A stretch of DNA of 64,000 bases. It comes from Youngiibacter multivorans (lineage in GTDB: Bacteria > Bacillota > Clostridia > Clostridiales > Clostridiaceae). The notes beneath the pieces are model-generated. The model was not told the DNA's origin, did no database searches, and saw nothing but the letters and a program-made list of their open reading frames with translations. The stretch covers positions 80,123 to 144,122 of the forward strand of contig NZ_JAGGKC010000005.1 of the NCBI RefSeq assembly GCF_017873395.1, read 5' to 3'. How positions within the stretch are numbered: position 1 is the stretch's first letter; each line of letters begins with the position of its first letter. The translations under genes and the position numbers were made by a program. Positions 58,852 to 64,000 of the stretch are shown here, one piece after another.

Positions 58852-60795
58852 CTACTTTAAATTGATGTATTTTGAAGCATTTTGAAATAAATTGAAGGGC
58901 TTTCCGCCACCTGAGTAGAATTTTCCGAAGAATTCAACATAGGTAAGCCTTGATGTATGGACGTATGCGCCAAGAAGGCTCAGGAATATGTTGAATGCCT
59001 GTCCGCCCACGAACAGCACAACTCCGAAGAGTATGCCAATTATTCCCATTCCTGAAAGCATCCCTATCATCATGTTTATCGCTGATGCTATGAAGCCTCC
59101 TGAAAGTCCGAGCGCCATTAGCCTTGAATAGGATACGAAATCCCCTACATAGCTTGATATTCCGTAAAGGCTGTAAAGTCCGCCTGCGGCTTTGCCGACC
59201 ACTGTGTTAGCTGATCTTCCACCTGTAACAACTATTCCGCCCATTCCGATAATCATGACAACCATTGAGATGGTCTTGACTGCGGGTGGAAGGTCAAGGA
59301 ACATTGGAAGCAGGAAGCCTATGGCTCCGATAAGGGCCATATACCAGAAGCCTGCATCGAACAGGGCCCCGATCGGGTCTCCAGCCCTGACATAAAGGAA
59401 AGCCTTTACACCAAGGGCAAAGAATACATGGACAAGACCGAATATGATTGACATTATCAGTATCATCATGTAATCCTTGGCAGGATCAATGAGTCCTGGT
59501 ATCTTTATTATCCCTCCGAAGAAGGATCCGTAGATGGCACCCCAGAATATGGTTGGTATGCTCAGATAGAAGAAGAACCTTATGAACTTCTCGGTACTTT
59601 CCGATAGGTTCGCAATCTTTAGGATTACTGCTGTTCCTACAAGCAATATCAAACCATAGCCCACATCCGCCACCATCATTCCAAAGAAGAACAGGTAGAA
59701 CGGTGCAAGAAGAGGTGTCGGGTCAATTTCATTGTACTGCGGCAGCGCATACATCGCTGTAAGCGACTCAAATGTCTGGTTAAGCTTGTTGTTCTTAAGA
59801 AGTATTGGTATGTCACCTTCATCGGTAGCTTCCTTGACATCCAGATAGTAGGCGTTCTTCTGGGACGCCTCCACGGCCTTCCTGAAGTCACCGGCCATTT
59901 CCGTAGGGATATAGCCTCTGATCACATTAACGCTGTCTGTCCTTAGGAAATTTTCCGAAGCATGGAGCCTTACCTTCTTGTTCATCAGGTACTCGTAGTA
60001 TACTTCAAGGTCAGGCAGATGAACTGCCATTTCCTTTATCTCAGCCTTTATGGCATCCCTTTCCGACTTCAGGGCACTGAGCCTCTCGGCTATCTTGTGC
60101 ATTTCCTTGTCGGGCTCCTCTTCACCAGATATCTTGATGCTTGAGAAGCTGTTGTTCCTGAGTACCTCATTGACTGCATCCTTCTCTTCCTTTGATGAGA
60201 TTGCAAGAAGATAGGATTCGTCCTTGCCTTCGCTTATCACCTCATAATAGGTGTAGTCGAAAGGCAAAAGTTCATTCATCAGCTTATCCTTCAGTTTCTT
60301 CGGGACTGTTCCTGTGAAAACTTCACTCTGGCTAAAGCCTTTCATCGAACTTACCGGATACCCGAGTGTCACCCAGGGCTTCAGTTCGTCGGATGCAGCG
60401 TTCAGCCTCATCTCCTCCTGGTTCAGGCTCTCGACCTTTCCCATCCTGTCCTTCAGACTTTCGTAAACAGGCTTGTAATCATATGCACCTGCTGTTTCTT
60501 CAAGTCCTTCAAGTGTGAAGTTCGTCTTGCCTTTGATCATCGCCTTTAATCCGGTCTCCCTCGAGTCATTCTTCGACAGTATCTCGAGTGCGTACTTTAT
60601 GTTAGCGATGTCCTGGTCCACTTCAGTTATTCCCTCGGGAACGATTACGTCACGCAATCCCTCTCCCTTAAGAACCTCATCATTGGCCAGGTCAGAAAAG
60701 TGCACATATCCGAACTTCTGCAGTTCATGTAGGAGGTCGTCCCTTTCAGAATCGAAGGCAAACAAGCTGAAGGAGCTCATTTTAACTATCGCCAT
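58852..60795 (-). CDS. ntpI: V/A-type ATPase subunit I (a-type, stator)
   Basis: 647 residues: a cytoplasmic N-terminal half (to about 350) with coiled coils, then about eight membrane helices that form the ion half-channels. FYLFFFGMMVADVGYGLILL is the classic start of the membrane part, and GLSGGFIASAINMMIGML holds the usual conserved region near the essential Arg (SRLMALGLSGG). The ATG overlaps the G/H gene by 14 bases. Confidence 0.94.
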   Translation of the reverse strand: MAIVKMSSFSLFAFDSERDDLLHELQKFGYVHFSDLANDEVLKGEGLRDVIVPEGITEVDQDIANIKYALEILSKNDSRETGLKAMIKGKTNFTLEGLEETAGAYDYKPVYESLKDRMGKVESLNQEEMRLNAASDELKPWVTLGYPVSSMKGFSQSEVFTGTVPKKLKDKLMNELLPFDYTYYEVISEGKDESYLLAISSKEEKDAVNEVLRNNSFSSIKISGEEEPDKEMHKIAERLSALKSERDAIKAEIKEMAVHLPDLEVYYEYLMNKKVRLHASENFLRTDSVNVIRGYIPTEMAGDFRKAVEASQKNAYYLDVKEATDEGDIPILLKNNKLNQTFESLTAMYALPQYNEIDPTPLLAPFYLFFFGMMVADVGYGLILLVGTAVILKIANLSESTEKFIRFFFYLSIPTIFWGAIYGSFFGGIIKIPGLIDPAKDYMMILIMSIIFGLVHVFFALGVKAFLYVRAGDPIGALFDAGFWYMALIGAIGFLLPMFLDLPPAVKTISMVVMIIGMGGIVVTGGRSANTVVGKAAGGLYSLYGISSYVGDFVSYSRLMALGLSGGFIASAINMMIGMLSGMGIIGILFGVVLFVGGQAFNIFLSLLGAYVHTSRLTYVEFFGKFYSGGGKPFNLFQNASKYINLK

Positions 60796-61108
60796 TTGTC
60801 TTCACGATCCTCTCGATAATGATGTTCACCGCATCCTTTAGCTTGTCATCGCCGAGCGATGCGATATCTTTTGCAGCCTGCAGGCCTTTTTCAATAGCCG
60901 GCTTTGCAATTGCCTCCCCCTCTCTGACAGCAGAGGCCTTCAATTCTTCAGCTTGCTTTTCAGCCTTTTCGAGGATTTCTCTATATGACCTCTCTGCCGA
61001 AATTTCAGCTTCTCGTTTTGAATCTCTAGCCTTCTGTCCAGCTTCGAGCAGTATGTCCTTCGCTCTTTCTTCTGCTGCTTTTACAGCTTCGATCGCTTCT
61101 TTCGCCAC
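60782..61108 (-). CDS. V/A-type ATPase subunit G/H (peripheral stalk)
   Basis: 108 residues, almost wholly a charged coiled coil (AIEAVKAAEERAKDILLEAG, KREAEISAERSYREILEKAEKQ in part), the partner of subunit E in the stator stalk. It starts with GTG after GGTGGTGAG. First gene of the operon; the region before it contains TGGTATAAG, a possible -10. Names vary between families (G in Enterococcus, H in archaeal and clostridial annotations). Confidence 0.88.
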   Translation of the reverse strand: MAKEAIEAVKAAEERAKDILLEAGQKARDSKREAEISAERSYREILEKAEKQAEELKASAVREGEAIAKPAIEKGLQAAKDIASLGDDKLKDAVNIIIERIVKTNGDS

Positions 61109-61205
61109 TTTCTCACCACCTTTATAAAAGAATAAGTACCACTTAATATGATTTAAATTACCGCATAGACATTATCTTATACCATGTCCGTCCGATTTTC
61201 AATTG

Positions 61206-62912
61206 TTATTGTTGTAACAATGTGATAATTTTACCGTACGTTCGACCCTTCTCGAACAATATGGCAACAGGACCCTGATTTCTTTCGTTTTTTGACAAGT
61301 GCGAAACAACATCATTTTCAAACCATTCTACGTGTCCCTCTATTCCTCCTTCCCTTTTAAGCCTTCTCCTGACTTCATTTGTATCTTTATCAATCCTTTC
61401 CAGAAAATCAGGAATGCCCTGCCTTCTGTTCCAGAGGAGAAAGTCATACTTTACAAGGTCCCTCATGAGCCCAGGCTCGAATCCGTCTTTTCTCTCCAGC
61501 TCCCTGATCGAATACATGAGGAATATCCTGTAGTAGTCATCAGATGATGGTGAACGGACCCTGTACCCTTCGCTGTCAAGCGCTTTGCCCAGACCTTCAA
61601 AGAAGAGAAGCGGATTCTCATGGAAGCCTATGGCATATTTCAAAGAATTTTCGAATTTGCCCGTATTATGATATTTTTCAAGAGACTTCTCAGCGGACTT
61701 CAGCCGCTCCATATCAGTTCTGCCCATTGTTCCGGTGCTTATGACCTGATAAGGTGGGAAGGGGCTGTAAATGATATTCCACCTTTTCGTTTCCCTCTCC
61801 ATGGGGGTTCCCTTTATTATCTTCAGGAATCCCAGCTGCAGAACATCCGGACCTAAGGAATATATCTCATTGAAGCTTCTGTTGAAGGATTCCATGTCAT
61901 CCATGGGGAGTCCTGCAATCAGGTCAAGATGATGGTGGATATTTCCAAGGGAAAGGATTTTCTTAAGACCTTCCTTTGACCCTGATGAAAATCTACTTAT
62001 CATCCTCAGCACATTTTCATCTGTACTCTGCACACCGGTTTCAAACTGCATCCTTCCGGGAGGAGAATCCTTCAGCACCCCCATCTGCAGGTCATCAACC
62101 ATTGACGGTGACATCTCGAAATGGAAGACCGCATTGGTTTTTAGGCCTATTATCCTCCTGAATATCTCTGCCGCATCAGGATGCGCATTAAAGGTCCTGT
62201 CCATGAACTTCACAAGCTTTGCCCCAAGGCCCAGGAGCTTCTCAACATCTGACATCACATCATCAGCTGACCTGAACCTCAGGTCCTTTTCAGCAGACGA
62301 CAGGCAGTAGGAGCAGCTGTAGGGGCATCCTCTGGATGCCTCGATGCAGGCGATCCTGTCTTTAAGGTCTTCATCCATAGAATATGGGAATGGAAGCCTG
62401 GAAAGGTCCATTTTGCTTCTTGCTGGAAACCTTACAGGAATTCCATTACGCATGGCTGCAAGACCTCTGATTACATCATTGTCTTCGAGGCTGAAGAAAC
62501 CAGTGGCCTCCATGTTCAATATGCATTTTTCAATCAGCTCACGGTAAGTCTCCTCACCTTCACCTGTTATGATATAGTCCCCGGAAAGTCTCAGAAGGCT
62601 TTCCTCAGCATTCCAGCTCACCTCGGGTCCTCCGAAAAGAAGCCTGATATCCGGCCTCCCAATCCTTAGAAGTCGGGAGAGCCTTTCTACAGTATCCACA
62701 TTCCATATATATGTGGATAAGCCCACAATTTGAGGCTCGTCGTCCAGTATGTCGTCAAGCATGTCCATAAGGGGGCTTTGTATGGTATATTCCCTTATCA
62801 TGCAATCATAATTCAAGTCCTTCGTGAATTCCTTCATGTACCTCAGCGCTATGTTGGTATGAATGAATCTGGAGTCTATGGATACAAGGACAACCTTCGG
62901 CCTATTTCGCAT
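61206..62912 (-). CDS. B12-binding-type radical SAM protein with DUF4080-like C-terminus
   Basis: 568 residues. N-terminal B12-binding-like Rossmann part (IVGLSTYIWNVDTVERLSRLL, LLFGGPEVSWNAEESLL, GEGEETYRELIEKC), then a radical SAM core with CxxxCxxC in IEASRGCPYSCSYCLSSAE, and DLIAGLPMDDMESF. The last third resembles DUF4080. The ATG reading MRNRPKVVLVS overlaps the stop of the upstream gene by 11 bases. The usual cobalamin His motif DxHxxG is not evident, so cobalamin binding is uncertain. The substrate is unknown. Confidence 0.85.
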   Translation of the reverse strand: MRNRPKVVLVSIDSRFIHTNIALRYMKEFTKDLNYDCMIREYTIQSPLMDMLDDILDDEPQIVGLSTYIWNVDTVERLSRLLRIGRPDIRLLFGGPEVSWNAEESLLRLSGDYIITGEGEETYRELIEKCILNMEATGFFSLEDNDVIRGLAAMRNGIPVRFPARSKMDLSRLPFPYSMDEDLKDRIACIEASRGCPYSCSYCLSSAEKDLRFRSADDVMSDVEKLLGLGAKLVKFMDRTFNAHPDAAEIFRRIIGLKTNAVFHFEMSPSMVDDLQMGVLKDSPPGRMQFETGVQSTDENVLRMISRFSSGSKEGLKKILSLGNIHHHLDLIAGLPMDDMESFNRSFNEIYSLGPDVLQLGFLKIIKGTPMERETKRWNIIYSPFPPYQVISTGTMGRTDMERLKSAEKSLEKYHNTGKFENSLKYAIGFHENPLLFFEGLGKALDSEGYRVRSPSSDDYYRIFLMYSIRELERKDGFEPGLMRDLVKYDFLLWNRRQGIPDFLERIDKDTNEVRRRLKREGGIEGHVEWFENDVVSHLSKNERNQGPVAILFEKGRTYGKIITLLQQ

Positions 62913-63630
62913 AGTACAGCTCGTAGAAGTCAAGGAGCAGACCTGCGGTTGTCCTCTGCGCCTCGGCAAGCAGCCTTGTGGACAGTTCATAATAGAGCCT
63001 GTCCCTGTCTTCTTCCCTTCTGAACTCCTCTACCGCCATATTCGCTGACTTCGCATTTTCCCTGATGTATTCATCGAAGTCACTGAATCGTTTTACCCCG
63101 TCAGTTACGGAATAATCTATCTCCTCGAATATCTTGTTCTTTATCCAGGTCTCATAGGACTTGTGGCTGTCGAGCAGCTTGTTGTTGACATGCTGAGGTA
63201 CCGTCATGTCCTGGGAAAGGTGACACACCGCCCCCAGGTAGAACACCGACTTATGGGTGTTGCTCCTGCTCAAATAGAAAAGACTCTTGTCCCTGTATTT
63301 CTTTGCCTCGCTGAGCGCATCCGAAAACCCGTACAACCCCTTTTGCATCTTGTTATGATAGAAGTGGTTTATCGACTTGAAATCCTGGTCAGCCCAAGTA
63401 GCCCCTTCGTTAAGGGGCTTTATGAATGCCTTATAGAAATGGGCCGCATCAATGTGCCCTTCATTCTCGAGTATCTGGACAGCCTGTATGTTAATGAACC
63501 TGTGCACCATGCACGGGGTCTTGAAAGCCATTTTCTTCAGTGGATTGGCCGCTACCATGACGCCGGTGAGGACCTTTCCATATGTGTATTCGACAGCGCC
63601 CTTGGGCTTCTTGTCTATCGCACCCTCCAT
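62902..63630 (-). CDS. zinc-dependent phospholipase-C-like protein
   Basis: 242 residues, related to the Zn-PLC (PF00882) fold. The metal ligands appear as His in MVHRFINIQAVQIL, Asp in GATWADQDFK, His in SINHFYH and the cluster CHLSQDMTVPQHVNNKL...SHKSYETW, the HxxxDxxxxxHx13HxxxE pattern. There is no signal peptide, so unlike secreted alpha-toxin types it is probably cytosolic and may act on a different phosphoester. It overlaps the radical SAM gene, which suggests linked function. Confidence 0.8.
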   Translation of the reverse strand: MEGAIDKKPKGAVEYTYGKVLTGVMVAANPLKKMAFKTPCMVHRFINIQAVQILENEGHIDAAHFYKAFIKPLNEGATWADQDFKSINHFYHNKMQKGLYGFSDALSEAKKYRDKSLFYLSRSNTHKSVFYLGAVCHLSQDMTVPQHVNNKLLDSHKSYETWIKNKIFEEIDYSVTDGVKRFSDFDEYIRENAKSANMAVEEFRREEDRDRLYYELSTRLLAEAQRTTAGLLLDFYELYYAK

Positions 63631-64000
63631 CTGGGATCAGCTCCTTGATGTTAATGATTACATTATACTCCTTTGCGGAGTTTTTTTTGCAAATCTTGCG
63701 TCAATTCACCGTATATGCGCTCATTTATTGAACAATCAATAATAATACCGTTTACAATTTCAAAATCATCAATTTATTAAAATATATATTCTCTATTCGA
63801 TAAGTTATGGCTCTTAAGCATGCCATATTGCGAAAAATCGATCTCGCCAAAGCCCCTTGTGAGCACATTCTCCACTTGGTGGTACAATGAAACTAATACC
63901 ATCAAGGAGCATTCCTGTAATGAAAAAACCTGAACTTTGAAAAAGGAGACCCATAGCAATACAATGAAAGTGTGCTGATCCAGGACAAGAAAGGCACAAA
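63631..64000. other. right-end region with no recognisable gene
   Basis: AT-rich, with only short frames of 60-61 codons on the minus strand that resemble nothing I know and overlap one another. The left part, next to the phospholipase-like gene, probably includes its promoter. The right part may be the edge of a feature that continues past the window; this is a guess. Confidence 0.5.

Noticed and set aside
63777..63999. Short minus-strand frames at the right edge as a transposase remnant
   Set aside because: No motif, inverted repeat or catalytic residue could be recognised in 60 codons.
1..64000. CRISPR arrays, tRNA or rRNA genes, insertion sequences, phage genes
   Set aside because: No regularly spaced repeat, cloverleaf, rRNA segment, transposase or integrase was found on either strand.

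Overview
The window looks like a chromosome segment of an anaerobic, fermentative Clostridia-type Firmicute. Supporting signs are strong AGG Shine-Dalgarno sites, frequent TTG/GTG starts, heavy use of AGG for arginine, PTS sugar uptake with HPr kinase, a V/A-type ATPase in place of F-type genes, a flavodiiron protein with a PerR-like regulator, and a clostridial mono-cluster ferredoxin. No rRNA, tRNA, CRISPR array or intact insertion sequence was recognised. The assignment rests on gene content only.

Layout. (1) 1-6760, minus strand: an alpha-glucan/maltodextrin operon (GH31 alpha-glucosidase, 4-alpha-glucanotransferase, glucan phosphorylase) and a maltodextrin-binding lipoprotein cut by the left edge. 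LacI/MalR-type operators lie before both transcription units. (2) 6940-11380, minus: a cupin-XRE regulator followed by potABCD for polyamine uptake. (3) 11490-15190: Cys-tRNA(Pro) deacylase and an Lsa-type ABC-F protein (plus strand), then a nitroreductase and a FrnE-like DsbA protein (minus). (4) 15190-18820: UbiX flavin prenyltransferase, an LpdD-like prenyl-FMN chaperone and a DASS anion transporter, divergent from a LysR regulator; no UbiD decarboxylase is present. (5) 18900-21380: Uup-like ABC-F and a small membrane protein. (6) 21378-34135: a LevR-type sigma-54 activator and two near-duplicate lactose/cellobiose PTS modules with four IIB genes, three GH1 enzymes, a canonical -24/-12 promoter and a cluster of repeated activator-like sites. 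(7) 34290-37800: micrococcal-nuclease-like protein, O-antigen-ligase-like membrane protein, ferredoxin, DUF4097 protein and a small membrane protein. (8) 37850-45330, plus: a 1604-residue multidomain protein (HD, helical repeats, NadD-like nucleotidyltransferase, acetyltransferase-like, phosphoribosyltransferase-like), a divergent lactate/malate-dehydrogenase-like protein, a PHP phosphoesterase and a VOC protein. (9) 45350-51120, minus: two membrane proteins, PerR, ynzC-hprK, a structured ncRNA of about 240 nt with its own promoter and terminator, two small acidic proteins and flavodiiron FprA. (10) 51360-52540, plus: a D-aspartate-ligase-like ATP-grasp enzyme. (11) 52620-61110, minus: nine-gene ntp operon for a V-type ATPase whose rotor subunit carries the full Na+-binding ligand set. 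(12) 61200-63630, minus: B12-type radical SAM protein and a zinc-dependent phospholipase-C-like protein. The last 370 bases hold no recognisable gene.

How it fits together: sugars enter by PTS (beta-glucosides) or ABC uptake (maltodextrins), with HprK and cre-like sites linking them to catabolite control. A Na+ ATPase and probably Na+-coupled anion uptake suggest sodium energetics. PerR, flavodiiron protein and nitroreductase give oxygen tolerance. The most novel candidates are the 1604-residue fusion with its operon partners and the unidentified ncRNA.
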